Of a DNA stretch of 64,000 nucleotides, positions 31,568 through 43,300 are shown piece by piece. The stretch is from the NCBI RefSeq assembly GCF_009663685.2, contig NZ_RCOG02000032.1:674382-738381 (forward strand). Reading direction: 5' to 3'. The notes under the pieces were generated by a model. That model was not told the origin of the DNA. It saw only the letters and a list, made by a program, of their open reading frames with translations, and did not search any database. Position numbers and translations under genes: made by a program. Position 1 is the stretch's first letter, and each line of letters begins with the position of its first letter. This stretch comes from Cupriavidus sp. U2 (GTDB taxonomy: Bacteria; Pseudomonadota; Gammaproteobacteria; Burkholderiales; Burkholderiaceae).

Positions 31568-32284
31568 ATGTCCGCCACCACCGCCAAGCGTTTCGACGAC
31601 GACGCGTATCTCGATCACTGCCAGGCCACCGTGGTGGCGGTGAGCGATGCGGGCATCGAACTGGACCAGACCGTGTGCTACGCGCGCAGCGGCGGGCAGG
31701 CTGGCGACACCGGCACGCTGCATACCGCCGACGGCCGTGTGGTGGCGCTGGCCGATACGGTCTACGCCGACGACCGCACCCGCATCCTGCATGTGCCCGC
31801 CCCGGATGCGCCCGCGCTGGCCGTGGGTGACCGCGTGGAGGTCAGGATCGACTGGGCGCGCCGCCACCGGCTCATGCGCCTGCATACCTGCCTGCACCTG
31901 CTGGGGTCGCTGATCCCGGTGCAGGTCACCGGCTGCAGCATCTCGCCCGATTCGGCACGCATCGACTTCGACCTGCCTGAATCGACGCTCGACAAGGCCG
32001 TGCTGACCACACAGCTCAACGCGCTGATCGACGCGAAGACGCCGGTCAACATCGACCGCATCACGCCCGCGCAACTGGCCGCCCAGCCCGACCTGGTGCG
32101 CACCATCGGTGCCGCGCCGCCGGCCGGCACGTCGACCATCCGCATCGTCGACATCCCCGGCGTGGACCGCCAGCCCTGCGGCGGCACGCACGTGGCCAAC
32201 ACCGGCGAGATTGGCGCGATGGTGGTGACCAGGATCGAGAAGAAGAGCCGCACCAACCGGCGCGTGGTCGTCAATTTCGCATGA
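31568..32284 (+). CDS. Alanyl-tRNA editing protein (AlaX-type)
   Basis: A 238-aa free-standing editing domain that hydrolyses mischarged Ser- or Gly-tRNA(Ala). Both zinc motifs of the AlaRS editing domain are present: HTCLH (HxxxH) mid-protein and CGGTH (CxxxH) near residue 200. The C-terminal IEKKSRTNRRVVV is typical. AGGAG precedes the ATG, and its stop overlaps the LysE gene start. Confidence 0.92.
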   Translation: MSATTAKRFDDDAYLDHCQATVVAVSDAGIELDQTVCYARSGGQAGDTGTLHTADGRVVALADTVYADDRTRILHVPAPDAPALAVGDRVEVRIDWARRHRLMRLHTCLHLLGSLIPVQVTGCSISPDSARIDFDLPESTLDKAVLTTQLNALIDAKTPVNIDRITPAQLAAQPDLVRTIGAAPPAGTSTIRIVDIPGVDRQPCGGTHVANTGEIGAMVVTRIEKKSRTNRRVVVNFA

Positions 32285-32922
32285 CCGGCGTGGAAACCTG
32301 GCTCACGGGCCTGTCGATGGCCCAGTTCCTGGCATTGGTGACGTTGCTGGCCGTGGGCGCCTTCACGCCCGGCCCGAACACCACCGTGGCGGCCGTGACC
32401 GGCGCCAATTTCGGCCTGCGCGCCACGTTGCCCCATTGCATCGGCGTGTCGGTGGGCTTCGCCAGCATCATCGCGCTATGCGCCACCGGCGTGGGCGCGC
32501 TGATCCTGGCCAGCCCGATGCTGGCGGCGGCCATCCGCGTGGTGGGCGTGCTGTACCTGCTCTGGCTGGCGCTGCGCATCGCGCGCAGCACGTCGCTGGC
32601 CGAAAAGAACGTGCTCAAGCCGATGAACGTCTGGCAATCGATCGCCATGCAGTTCGCCAACATCAAGGCGTGGATGATGGCGCTGGCCGTGGCCGCGTCC
32701 TATATGGATAACGCCCCGTCGCTGGGCCAGCGCGTGCTGCTGGTCAGCACGCTGTTTGCCACGTTCGGCTTCTTCAGCAACGGCGCCTATGGCGTGCTGG
32801 GCGCGTCCCTGCGGCAATGGCTGATGCAGGGCAACCGCGTGCGCTGGTTCAACGGTGCGATGGGGCTCGCACTGGCGCTGACCGCCCTGTGGATGGCCGT
32901 GGCCGCCGCACACCCGCACTGA
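32281..32922 (+). CDS. LysE-family amino acid exporter
   Basis: A 213-aa inner-membrane exporter of the LysE/RhtB family with six hydrophobic segments. The signature AVGAFTPGPNTTVAAVTGANFG is at residues about 20-42. It overlaps the AlaX-type gene by four bases (ATGA) and the EamA gene follows by a TGATG overlap. It probably exports an amino acid related to the MocR signal, but the substrate is unknown. Confidence 0.9.
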   Translation: MTGVETWLTGLSMAQFLALVTLLAVGAFTPGPNTTVAAVTGANFGLRATLPHCIGVSVGFASIIALCATGVGALILASPMLAAAIRVVGVLYLLWLALRIARSTSLAEKNVLKPMNVWQSIAMQFANIKAWMMALAVAASYMDNAPSLGQRVLLVSTLFATFGFFSNGAYGVLGASLRQWLMQGNRVRWFNGAMGLALALTALWMAVAAAHPH

Positions 32923-33911
32923 TGGTCCCCCGGATTGCCATGAACCAGAACCCCTCCCCTCATACCGGCGGCATGCTGCTGGGCTTTATCGGCGTGGCCA
33001 TCTTCAGCCAGACGCTGCCCTTCACGCGCATGGCCGTGGCCGAGCTGGATGCCACGTTCGTGGCGCTGGCCCGGGCCGTGGTCGCGGCCGCGCTGGCCCT
33101 GGCCTTGCTGGCGGCGCGCGGCGCGCTGGCTCCGTCGAAGCGCCCGCGCGGGCGCCAGTGGCTGCGGCTGGCGGTGACCGCGCTGGGCGTGGTGGTCGGC
33201 TTTCCGGTGTTTTCGTCGCTGGCCATGCGCGAAGTGCCAGCCGCGCACGGCGCCATCGTGATCGGCCTGCTACCGCTGGCCACGGCCGTGTTCGCGGCAT
33301 GGTTCGGCAACGAGCGCCCGTCCGCCGGCTTCTGGCTGTCGGCGCTGGCCGGCAGCGCGCTAGTGGTCGGTTTTGCGCTGTGGCAAGGCGCGGGTGGCCT
33401 GCAGCATGCCGACTGGTTCCTGTTCCTGGCTGTGGTGCTGGGCGCACTCGGCTATGCCGAAGGCGGCAAGCTGTCGCGCGAACTGGGCGGGCTGGAGACG
33501 ATTTCCTGGGCGCTGGTGGTGTCGCTGCCGGTGCTGGTACCGGTGGTGGCGTGGCTGACAGTTGGGCACGCGGACGACATTGCCGCCGCGTCGCCGCGCG
33601 CGTGGGCCGGCATGGCCTATGTGTCGGTGTTCTCGATGTTCATCGGATTTCTGTTCTGGTACGCCGGGCTTGCAAAAGGCGGCGTGGCCCGCGTAGGCCA
33701 GATACAATTGCTCCAGCCGTTCCTCACGCTGGCGGGCGGCGCCGTGATCCTGGCCGAGCCCCTCGATGCCGCCACCGTCGCTTTTGCAGTCGCGGTGATC
33801 GCCGTGGTGGCCCTGGGCCGACGCGCCGCCGTGCGCAACACCGCACCCGCCACGCCACCGGCCGCCGTGGCCGGAGAAACGCCCCCCGTTCTTCCAGGAC
33901 GCATTCACTGA
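32922..33911 (+). CDS. EamA/DMT-family transporter
   Basis: A 329-aa inner-membrane transporter of the drug/metabolite superfamily with ten hydrophobic helices and two EamA repeats (for example SSLAMREVPAAHGAIVIGLLPLATAV and VSVFSMFIGFLFWYAGLAKGG). The start at 32922 overlaps the LysE stop as TGATG, while ATG 32940 is an alternative six codons later. It probably exports a metabolite together with the LysE protein. Confidence 0.88.
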   Translation: MVPRIAMNQNPSPHTGGMLLGFIGVAIFSQTLPFTRMAVAELDATFVALARAVVAAALALALLAARGALAPSKRPRGRQWLRLAVTALGVVVGFPVFSSLAMREVPAAHGAIVIGLLPLATAVFAAWFGNERPSAGFWLSALAGSALVVGFALWQGAGGLQHADWFLFLAVVLGALGYAEGGKLSRELGGLETISWALVVSLPVLVPVVAWLTVGHADDIAAASPRAWAGMAYVSVFSMFIGFLFWYAGLAKGGVARVGQIQLLQPFLTLAGGAVILAEPLDAATVAFAVAVIAVVALGRRAAVRNTAPATPPAAVAGETPPVLPGRIH

Positions 33912-33924
33912 CAGGAGTCACCGC

Positions 33925-34377
33925 ATGTCCGTCTACGACACCCTTGCCAAACTCGGCGTGGAACTGCCCACCGCCGGCGCCCCGGCCGCTGCCTATGTGA
34001 TGGCCGCGACCACCGGCAACACCGTCTTCCTGTCGGGCCATATCGCCCGCCGCGACGGCAAGCCCTGGGCTGGCAAGCTTGGCAAGGATATCGATACCGC
34101 CGCCGGCCAGCAGGCCGCGCGCAGCATCGCCATCGACCTGCTGGCCACGCTGCACGGCCATATCGGCGACCTGAACAAGGTGAAGCGCGTCGTCAAGGTG
34201 ATGAGCCTGGTGAACTCCACGCCGGAATTCACCGAACAGCACCTGGTGACCAACGGCTGCTCCGAATTCCTGGTCGAAGTGTTCGGCGAGAAAGGCAAGC
34301 ACGCCCGCAGCGCCTTTGGCGTGGCGCAGATTCCGCTGGGCGCCTGCGTCGAGATCGAGATGATCGTGGAGATCTGA
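33925..34377 (+). CDS. RidA/YjgF-family protein (probable enamine/imine deaminase)
   Basis: A 150-aa protein of the RidA superfamily, which hydrolyses reactive enamines formed by PLP enzymes. The substrate-binding arginine is in ARSAFGVAQIPLGACVEIE, and LFLSGHIARRDG is a family motif. AGGAG lies before the ATG. Its place between transporters and a PLP aminotransferase fits amino-acid catabolism. Confidence 0.9.
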   Translation: MSVYDTLAKLGVELPTAGAPAAAYVMAATTGNTVFLSGHIARRDGKPWAGKLGKDIDTAAGQQAARSIAIDLLATLHGHIGDLNKVKRVVKVMSLVNSTPEFTEQHLVTNGCSEFLVEVFGEKGKHARSAFGVAQIPLGACVEIEMIVEI

Positions 34378-34402
34378 GGCAGCCCCCTGCCTGACCTGAC
34401 GT

Positions 34403-34438
34403 ACCAGACCGACCAGACTGACCAGAACGACCAGAGAC
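34403..34438. repeat. Four tandem 9-bp ACCAGA repeats
   Basis: ACCAGACCG, ACCAGACTG, ACCAGAACG and ACCAGAGAC stand head to tail in the gap between the RidA gene and the aminotransferase gene. They could be a binding site in DNA or RNA, or a neutral microsatellite-like tract. Confidence 0.7.
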
Positions 34439-34490
34439 ATGGCCGGGCCCACGGGCCCGGCGCCTGAATTCCCCCACCACGAGATCAATC

Positions 34491-35678
34491 ATGAAATGGG
34501 CCATCTCCCGCCGGGCGCAGCAACTGACCAGCTCGGCCATCCGCGAAATCCTGAAAGTCACCGAGCGTCCGGAAGTCATTTCGTTCGCCGGCGGCCTGCC
34601 CTCGCCGGCGTCGTTCCCGGTAGCGGCCATGGAAGCGGCGGTGGCCCGTGTATTCGCCGATAACCCCCAGGCTGCCTTGCAGTACGCGGCCACCGAAGGC
34701 TACCTGCCGCTGCGCGAATTCGTGGCCAGGCGCTATAACGTGGGGGTCGAGCGCGTGCTGATCACCACCGGTTCGCAGCAGGCGCTGGACCTGATCGCCA
34801 AGATCATGATCGACCCGGGCAGCCCGGTGCTGGTGGAAACGCCCAGCTACCTGGGCGCGCTGCAGGCGTTCTCGCTGTTCGAGCCGGAATTCGTGTCGAT
34901 CCCGTCCGACGACCGCGGCCTGATCCCCGAGGCGCTGACGGCCGAACTGACCGCCAACGCGCGCTTCCTGTACGCGCTGCCGAACTTCCAGAACCCCACG
35001 GGCCGACGCCTGCCGCTGGAGCGCCGCCAGGCGCTGGTCAAGCGCGCGCAGGAACTGGGCATCCTGCTGGTGGAAGACGATCCGTACGGTGAACTGAGCT
35101 ACACCGGCAACACGCTGCCGACGCTGCTGTCGATGAACCCGGACGGCGTGATCTACATGGGCTCGTTCTCGAAGATCCTGGCGCCGGGCATGCGCCTGGG
35201 CTTCGTGATCGCCCCGCCCGAGCTGCATTTCAAGCTGTGCCAGGCCAAGCAGGCCTCTGACCTGCACACGCCGACCTTCACGCAGCGCATCGCTTACGAG
35301 ACGGTCAAGGACGGGCTGCTGGACACCCACATCCCGACCATCCGCGAACTCTACGGCAAGCAGTGCGCCTGCATGCTGGACGCGCTCAAGCGCCACATGC
35401 CGGCCGGCGTGACCTGGAATGCCCCCGAAGGCGGCATGTTCATCTGGGTGGAACTGCCGGAAGGCCTGAACAGCATGACCATCCTCGAAGAAGCCGTGCG
35501 CCGCAACGTGGCCTACGTGCCGGGCGCGCCGTTCTACGCCGGCAACCCGCGCATGAACACGCTGCGCCTGGCCTTCGTGACGGTGCCGCCGGAGCGCATC
35601 GAACAGGGCGTGTCGATCCTGGGCGAGCTGTTCCGCGAAGCCATCGCCAAGGCTGCCCCGCAGCCGCGCGCTGCCTGA
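34491..35678 (+). CDS. PLP-dependent aminotransferase (2-aminoadipate aminotransferase-like)
   Basis: A 395-aa fold type I aminotransferase without a DNA-binding domain. The PLP lysine is in YMGSFSKILAPGMRLGFV. NFQNPTG and EDDPYGELSY are standard cofactor-pocket segments. It belongs to the LysN/2-aminoadipate group that acts on diverse amino donors. It follows the RidA gene, which would clear its enamine by-products. Confidence 0.9.
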   Translation: MKWAISRRAQQLTSSAIREILKVTERPEVISFAGGLPSPASFPVAAMEAAVARVFADNPQAALQYAATEGYLPLREFVARRYNVGVERVLITTGSQQALDLIAKIMIDPGSPVLVETPSYLGALQAFSLFEPEFVSIPSDDRGLIPEALTAELTANARFLYALPNFQNPTGRRLPLERRQALVKRAQELGILLVEDDPYGELSYTGNTLPTLLSMNPDGVIYMGSFSKILAPGMRLGFVIAPPELHFKLCQAKQASDLHTPTFTQRIAYETVKDGLLDTHIPTIRELYGKQCACMLDALKRHMPAGVTWNAPEGGMFIWVELPEGLNSMTILEEAVRRNVAYVPGAPFYAGNPRMNTLRLAFVTVPPERIEQGVSILGELFREAIAKAAPQPRAA

Positions 35679-35716
35679 GGATGATGGCCGACATGGATCT
35701 GGAAGAGCCGCAAACC

Positions 35717-36361
35717 ATGCTGCGCATCTGGGGCCGCCTGTCGTCGATCAACGTGCAGAAGGTGGTCTGGTGCGCGCGCGAGCTGCACCTGGACCACGAA
35801 CGTATCGACATCGGCAACCACAAGGGCGAACTTGATGCCGAGGCATACGTCCGCCTGAATCCGAACCGGCTGATTCCGGTGATCGAGGATTTTCGCGACA
35901 CCGACGTGGCCGGCGAGCCGTTCGTGCTGTGGGAGTCGAATGCGATCGTGCGCTACCTGTGCGCGCGCTATGGCGAAGACACGCTGTGGCCATCGGACGT
36001 CAAGGCGCGCGCATCGGCCGACCGCTGGATGGACTGGCAGACCACCACCTTCAGCCCGGCCATGGTGCAGGCTTTCCTGCAGATGGTCCGCATCCCCGAA
36101 GACCAGCGCGACCAGGCCGTGATCGACAAGTCGTGCGAGCGCACCGAGCCGCTGGCGCAGATGCTGGACGCCGCGCTGGCAGACCGGGAGTTCATCGGCG
36201 GCGACCGTTTCACGATGGCCGACATCTCGCTGGCCTGCGCCGCGCATCGCTGGATGGGCACGCCCGTCCCGCATGCGCCACGGCCCAACCTGGAACGCTG
36301 GCTTGCCGCCATGCGTGCCCGCCCGGCCGCCCTGAGCATCCTGGTGCTGCCGCTCAAGTAG
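35717..36361 (+). CDS. Glutathione S-transferase family protein
   Basis: A 214-aa GST with an N-terminal thioredoxin-like domain (LRIWGRLSSINVQKVVWCARELHL ... NPNRLIPVIED ... WESNAIVRYL) and a helical C-terminal domain (GGDRFTMADISLACAAHRW). I place the start at 35717, where the family begins and GGAAGAG lies upstream. ATGs at 35681, 35684 and 35693 would add up to 12 residues. It lies close after the aminotransferase and is probably co-transcribed. Confidence 0.88.
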   Translation: MLRIWGRLSSINVQKVVWCARELHLDHERIDIGNHKGELDAEAYVRLNPNRLIPVIEDFRDTDVAGEPFVLWESNAIVRYLCARYGEDTLWPSDVKARASADRWMDWQTTTFSPAMVQAFLQMVRIPEDQRDQAVIDKSCERTEPLAQMLDAALADREFIGGDRFTMADISLACAAHRWMGTPVPHAPRPNLERWLAAMRARPAALSILVLPLK

Positions 36362-36397
36362 ATCATCGCGTCTGCTTGTGGCCGTGGTAATGCGCTT

Positions 36398-36422
36398 CCC
36401 TCTTTCGCCAGGCGGGAGAGGG
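36398..36422. repeat. Degenerate REP-like palindrome
   Basis: CCCTCTTTCGCC, one base, then GGCGGGAGAGGG. This is a single copy between the GST and chromate transporter genes, which converge here. Confidence 0.7.
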
Positions 36423-36433
36423 TAGCAATACCA

Positions 36434-36967
36434 CTACACCAGCCCCAGCAACCCCGCCCCCGCACCGAGGGCCACCAGCAGCAGCGGGTGGATCTTCGTC
36501 TTCAGCATCAAGCCCACTGTCAGCAGCGTCACCGCCACGGCCGTCCAGGTATGGTCGACGCTGGTGGCCAGCACCCATCCCGTGGACATCAGCAGGCCGA
36601 TGGTCAGCGCCGACAGGCCGCGCTTGATCAGCACCGGCCAGACCGCGTGTGGCGCGCGTCCGGCGAAGTATTCGAAGCCCAGCGCGATCACGCTGGACGG
36701 GCCGCAAATGCCGAGCATCGACGCGAACGCGCCACCCGCGCCGGCCACCTGCCAGCCGAACAGCGCCACGAACAGGATGTTCGGCCCCGGCGATGCCTGC
36801 GAGATGGCGTAGAGCGCGGCGAACTGCTCGTCGGTCATCCAGTGGTTGGCCTCCACCAGATACCGGTGCATGTCCGGGATCACCGTGCCGCCGCCGCCCA
36901 CGGCCAGCAATGACAGCATGCCGAAGTGGCCCAGCAGGTCGCGCAGGATGTCGGGCGATGCCATCAT
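36434..36967 (-). CDS. Chromate transporter, C-terminal-type half (CHR family)
   Basis: A 177-aa protein with the CHR-domain motif FGMLSLLAVGGGGTVIPDMHRYLV and SQASPGPNILFVALFGW, and about five hydrophobic segments. It is half the size of the classic two-domain ChrA. Its start overlaps the stop of the preceding half (36964-37542), so the two proteins form a short-chain pair that should assemble as a heterodimer. Transport of chromate or another oxyanion is assumed from the family. Confidence 0.87.
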   Translation of the reverse strand: MMASPDILRDLLGHFGMLSLLAVGGGGTVIPDMHRYLVEANHWMTDEQFAALYAISQASPGPNILFVALFGWQVAGAGGAFASMLGICGPSSVIALGFEYFAGRAPHAVWPVLIKRGLSALTIGLLMSTGWVLATSVDHTWTAVAVTLLTVGLMLKTKIHPLLLVALGAGAGLLGLV

Positions 36968-37542
36968 GCCCCCTTGCGCATGGCGCGGTATTCCAGCACC
37001 AGCGCCACGGGCACCAGCACGGCCATGACCGGCAGCAGCGGCCAGCGCAGCCAGCCGATGGCCAGGAACGCCGCCACGCCCACGACGAGGGCGCGCACCG
37101 AACGCGACTGGCTCTGCGCCAGCTTCACGCCCGTCGACAACACCAGCCCGGCCGCGACGGCCGTCATGCCGGCCAGCATCTGCCGTACCTGCGGCACGTC
37201 CTGGTAGCGCAGGTACAGGCCCATCGCGCACAGCACCACCACCATCGGCACGAACACCAGCCCGCTGAACGCCGCCAGGGCGCCGCGCAGGCCGGCGAAG
37301 CGCAGACCTAGCATCAACGCCAGATTGATGACGTTCGGCCCCGGCAGCACCTGTCCCAGACTGAGTATTTCGACGAAATCACGATCGTTGAGCCAGCGGT
37401 TGCGCTCCACCACCGAGCGCCGCACGAACGGCAGCACGCCACCGAAGCCGGACAGCCCCATGCGGGCAAACTCGAAAAACAGGGTACGGGCGCTGGGAGG
37501 CGGGGCGAGCGTCGGCTCGACAAGCAGGGGCGTGGAGGACAT
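36964..37542 (-). CDS. Chromate transporter, N-terminal-type half (CHR family)
   Basis: A 192-aa CHR-domain protein with FARMGLSGFGGVLPFVRRSVVE and LGQVLPGPNVINLALMLG, the counterpart motifs of its partner. It has five to six hydrophobic segments and a Pro-rich 20-residue N-terminus. The pair shares an ATGA junction. Such pairs occur in bacteria with or without chromate resistance. Confidence 0.87.
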   Translation of the reverse strand: MSSTPLLVEPTLAPPPSARTLFFEFARMGLSGFGGVLPFVRRSVVERNRWLNDRDFVEILSLGQVLPGPNVINLALMLGLRFAGLRGALAAFSGLVFVPMVVVLCAMGLYLRYQDVPQVRQMLAGMTAVAAGLVLSTGVKLAQSQSRSVRALVVGVAAFLAIGWLRWPLLPVMAVLVPVALVLEYRAMRKGA

Positions 37543-37690
37543 GACCGTGACGGTGATCGCCTGCCGTGCGGAATGGGCAGGGTGCCGACATGGTACGGCA
37601 GATAGTGGCCGCCTGGCTGGCGCGAGGCATCACGAAACGGCAAGAGGGGGTCGCGGTTGGCGATGGCTGGCTGGATGACCGGTGACCGGC

Positions 37691-37718
37691 TCCCTCTCCC
37701 GCGTGCGGGAGAGGGGAG
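37691..37718. repeat. REP-like palindrome downstream of parC
   Basis: CTCCCTCTCCCGC, GT, then GCGGGAGAGGGGAG. It lies just after the parC stop codon region, between parC and the chromate transporter genes. Confidence 0.8.
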
Positions 37719-37761
37719 CGAACCCGCGGGGTTCGGACTGGGATAGTCCTTGCGCGTCCGC

Positions 37762-40092
37762 TTACTCCGGCGCCTTCACCGGCTCCAGCTTCACATCCTT
37801 CAGGCGCGGCTCAATGGCCTTGCCCTTGCGGGCGCGCTTGCCCACGTACGGCAGCAGCGTCTTGCCGGCCAGCTTCTGCGGCGGCAGCTTGCCGCCGCGC
37901 ACGCCGGTGCCCGAGATCATCAGGCCAGGCGCGCCCACCGGCACGGCCTGTTCCAGTGCTTCCTTCGGTTCCAGTTCCATGAGGATCACGCCGCGGCCGC
38001 CGGCCGACAGCACCTTGACCTCGTCGAGCCCCACCAGCAGCAGGCGGCCATTGGCCGAGAAGCACGCCACATGCGTGGCTTCGTCGCCAACCGGCGCCGG
38101 CTGCAGGATGGCGTCGCCGTCGTCGAGCGTGATGAACGCCTTGCCGCCCTTCTGGCGGCTGATCATGTCGCCGACCTTCGTGACAAAGCCATTGCCGCCG
38201 GCCGTGGCGATCAGCATGCGCTGCTCGGCGCCGCCCGCGAACGTGTGGGCGATCTGCGACCCTGCGGCCAGGTCGATCAGCGTGGTCACCGGCACGCCAT
38301 CGCCCCGCCCGCCCGGCAGGCTGGAGACGGCCACCGAGTAGACCCGGCCATTGCTGCCGAACGCCAGCATGGTATCGACCGTGCGGCACTCGAACGTGGC
38401 GTAGAGGCTGTCGCCCGCCTTGAACGTGAACTGCGACGGATCGTGGCCGTGGCCCTGGCGCGTGCGCACCCAGCCCTTGCCCGACATGATCACCGTCACC
38501 GGCTCGTCGATGACCTTCACCTCGGCGGCGGCGCGGGTGGCTTCCTGGATCAGCGTGCGGCGCGGGTCCTTGTCCTCGGGGCTGTACTGCCTGGCGTCCT
38601 GTTCGATCTCCTTGATGATCTTGCGACGCATCATGGTCTCGGACTTCAGCAGCACGTCCAGCTCAGCCTGCTCATCTCGCAGTTTCGCCAGTTCCTGTTC
38701 GATCTTGATCGCTTCCAGCCGTGCCAGCTGGCGCAGGCGGATTTCCAGGATGTCCTCGGCCTGCCGGTCGCTCAGGCGGAATGCCTCGATCAGCGCCGGC
38801 TTGGGGTCGTCGCTTTCGCGGATGATGCGGATCACCTCGTCGATGTTCAGCAGCACCAGCATCCGCCCTTCCAGGATATGGATGCGGTCTTCCACCTTGT
38901 TCAGCTGGAAGCGCGTGCGGCGCGTAACGGTGGCGAAGCGGAACTCGATCCACTCGCGCAGGATTTCCTGCAGGCCCTTCTGGCGCGGACGCCCGTCGGT
39001 GCCGATCATCACCAGGTTGATCGGCGCGCCCGATTCCAGGCTGGTATGCGCCAGCAGCGTCTGGATGAATTCCTGCTGGTCGGTGTTCTTGCTCTTGGGC
39101 TCGAACACCAGGCGCACCGGCGCGTCCTTGCCCGATTCGTCGCGCACGGCGTCCAGCACGGCCAGCATCGTGGTCTTGAGCTGGGTCTGCTCGGGCGTCA
39201 GCGCCTTCTTGCCGGCGCGGATCTTCGGGTTGGTGATTTCCTCGATTTCCTCGAGCACCTTCTGCGCCGACGTGTTCGGCGGCAGTTCGGTCACCACCAG
39301 TTGCCACTGGCCGCGCGCCATCTCCTCGATGGTCCAGCGCGCGCGCACCTTCAGGCTGCCGCGGCCGTTCTCGTAGATCTGGGCGATTTCCGACGCGGGC
39401 GAGATGATCTGGCCGCCGCCCGGATAGTCGGGGCCCGGCATGATCGCCAGCAGTTCGGCCAGCGAGATGTTCGGGTTGCGGATCATCGCCACGGCCGCGC
39501 CAGCCACCTCGCGCAGGTTGTGCGGCGGGATTTCGGTGGCCATGCCCACGGCAATGCCCGATGCGCCGTTCAGCAGCACGAACGGCAGGCGCGCCGGCAG
39601 CAGCTTGGGCTCTTCTTCCGAACCGTCGTAGTTGGGCAGGAAGTCCACCGTGCCCATGTCGATCTCGTCGAGCAGCAGGCGCGAGATCGGGGTCAGGCGG
39701 GCTTCGGTGTAGCGCATGGCTGCCGCGCCGTCGCCGTCGCGCGAGCCAAAGTTGCCCTGGCCGTCGATCAGCGGATAGCGCAGCGAGAAATCCTGCGCCA
39801 GGCGCACCAGCGCGTCATAGGCCGACTGGTCGCCGTGGGGGTGGAATTTACCGAGCACCTCGCCGACCACGCGGGCCGACTTCACGGGCTTGGCGTCGGC
39901 GCGCAGCCCCATGGCCGCCATCGCATAGAGAATGCGGCGCTGCACGGGCTTCTGGCCGTCCGCCACTTCGGGCAGGGCGCGCCCCTTGACCACGCTCACG
40001 GCGTAATCCAGGTAGGCGCGCTCGGCGTACCGCGCGAGCGTCAGCGAATCGGCCGGCTCTTCGGGCCGAAAAGTAGTATCTGCTTGATCCAT
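37762..40092 (-). CDS. parC: DNA topoisomerase IV subunit A
   Basis: A 776-aa subunit that cuts and rejoins DNA during decatenation. The catalytic tyrosine region [10 protein letters not shown] and the N-terminal [20 protein letters not shown] are present, and a C-terminal beta-propeller with degenerate repeats follows. The start at 40092 (MDQADTT) is chosen over an upstream ATG that lies in unlike sequence. In the quinolone-determining region [12 protein letters not shown], Gln stands where E. coli ParC has Ser80, and Asp stands at the Glu84 position. It follows a lytic transglycosylase gene and parE. Confidence 0.96.
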   Translation of the reverse strand: MDQADTTFRPEEPADSLTLARYAERAYLDYAVSVVKGRALPEVADGQKPVQRRILYAMAAMGLRADAKPVKSARVVGEVLGKFHPHGDQSAYDALVRLAQDFSLRYPLIDGQGNFGSRDGDGAAAMRYTEARLTPISRLLLDEIDMGTVDFLPNYDGSEEEPKLLPARLPFVLLNGASGIAVGMATEIPPHNLREVAGAAVAMIRNPNISLAELLAIMPGPDYPGGGQIISPASEIAQIYENGRGSLKVRARWTIEEMARGQWQLVVTELPPNTSAQKVLEEIEEITNPKIRAGKKALTPEQTQLKTTMLAVLDAVRDESGKDAPVRLVFEPKSKNTDQQEFIQTLLAHTSLESGAPINLVMIGTDGRPRQKGLQEILREWIEFRFATVTRRTRFQLNKVEDRIHILEGRMLVLLNIDEVIRIIRESDDPKPALIEAFRLSDRQAEDILEIRLRQLARLEAIKIEQELAKLRDEQAELDVLLKSETMMRRKIIKEIEQDARQYSPEDKDPRRTLIQEATRAAAEVKVIDEPVTVIMSGKGWVRTRQGHGHDPSQFTFKAGDSLYATFECRTVDTMLAFGSNGRVYSVAVSSLPGGRGDGVPVTTLIDLAAGSQIAHTFAGGAEQRMLIATAGGNGFVTKVGDMISRQKGGKAFITLDDGDAILQPAPVGDEATHVACFSANGRLLLVGLDEVKVLSAGGRGVILMELEPKEALEQAVPVGAPGLMISGTGVRGGKLPPQKLAGKTLLPYVGKRARKGKAIEPRLKDVKLEPVKAPE

Positions 40093-40221
40093 GGTTGGCA
40101 AGGGTTCGGCATGCCGGGCGCGGGCGCCGGACATCCCGCTTGTTTGCGGTCAGCGTGGGATTCTAAAGGAAGTGGATGACGATGCCGCCGGAAATAGCGC
40201 CCGGAAACCGGACAGACGGCA

Positions 40222-41031
40222 TCAGGGCATCGGCCGGCGACCGCCGCCGATCACCATGCGCACGCGGTCTGCCGCCACGCCGGTACGGATCACGCCGCCC
40301 GCCGCCGGCTGGTACAGACGGTAGAACTCCAGCACCGTGCTCACGTACTGGCGGGTCTCGGGGTAAGGCGGGATCTGGTTGTTGTAACGCTGCACCGCGC
40401 CTTCGCCGGCGTTGTACGCGGCCAGCACCAGTTCCAGGTTGTTCGGGAACAGCTCCATCAGGAAGCGCAGGTAACGCACGCCCGCCGAGATATTGAGCCT
40501 GGGGTCGGCCAGCTTCTGCTCCACCGTCCGGCGGCCGTCCGCGGCAATGCCGAAGCGCGTGCCGGTATCGGGAATGACCTGCATCAGCCCGATGGCGCCC
40601 TTGGGCGATACGGCCGACGGGTTGAAGCCGCTTTCCACGGCCATCACGGCCTTGACCAGCGCCGGGTCCACGTTCTGGGCCCCGGCCACCTGCGCGATGA
40701 TCGGATCGACCGTGCGCAGGTTCGGGTGGTTGAGCAGGTACTGGAACAGCTTGTCGCGCGACGGGCCAGTCTTGTCCGGCAGCGTGATCACGCCCCGGTG
40801 GCCCAGGTTGCCCGAATCGAACTGGCCGCCGTCCTTCATGAACAGCTTGTAGCGGTCGTCGAGCTTCGTATCGGCGAAATGGGCCACGCCCTCGCCGTCG
40901 ATATAGCCCCACAGCGCCGCATGGGCCGGCGCGGCGATGCCGAACATGCCGAGCACGGCCAGCGTGCCGGCCAGGCGCTTCGCCTGTGCCTGGATCCGCC
41001 TGATCCGCTGTTGCCCTGCTCGTTCCTGCAT
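40222..41031 (-). CDS. Lytic transglycosylase (SLT domain)
   Basis: A 269-aa exported enzyme that cleaves peptidoglycan. The N-terminal Arg-rich region and hydrophobic stretch end in APAHA (signal peptide of about 38 residues). The SLT domain (about residues 115-235) has the catalytic Glu in VMAVESGFNP, then GAIGLMQVIPDT and AYNAGEGAVQRYN. It lies between parE and parC with small gaps, an order seen in other Burkholderiales, and is probably co-transcribed from the parE side. Confidence 0.9.
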   Translation of the reverse strand: MQERAGQQRIRRIQAQAKRLAGTLAVLGMFGIAAPAHAALWGYIDGEGVAHFADTKLDDRYKLFMKDGGQFDSGNLGHRGVITLPDKTGPSRDKLFQYLLNHPNLRTVDPIIAQVAGAQNVDPALVKAVMAVESGFNPSAVSPKGAIGLMQVIPDTGTRFGIAADGRRTVEQKLADPRLNISAGVRYLRFLMELFPNNLELVLAAYNAGEGAVQRYNNQIPPYPETRQYVSTVLEFYRLYQPAAGGVIRTGVAADRVRMVIGGGRRPMP

Positions 41032-41056
41032 CGCCGTTCCTCCAGATCTGGCGCCG

Positions 41057-43051
<1,995 letters not shown>

Positions 43052-43300
43052 GGAGTCGATACGGATATTGGACTTGCCGGCCGTCGGCGGCCGGGATGCG
43101 CTGCATTGTAATGGATGGCCGTGGCAGCCATCCTTTTTGAAAAACCCCAGAAATTCGTAGTCCGGCACAATTCCGGTGCCCGGCTTACACTAGGCGCCGA
43201 CCCCCACGGCGCCCCCCGGCGTTACCCGATCACCGGCAGCACGCCGGCGGCGATTCACAAGACAACAAGACAAAACAATAGAGACAATACCGAGCCCGAC

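Noticed and set aside
30773-32191. N-terminal extension of the MocR gene frame, and similar extensions before htpG, uup and parE.
   Set aside because: The extensions run through divergent genes or promoters, are arginine-rich and do not match the families; good start sites lie where the families begin.
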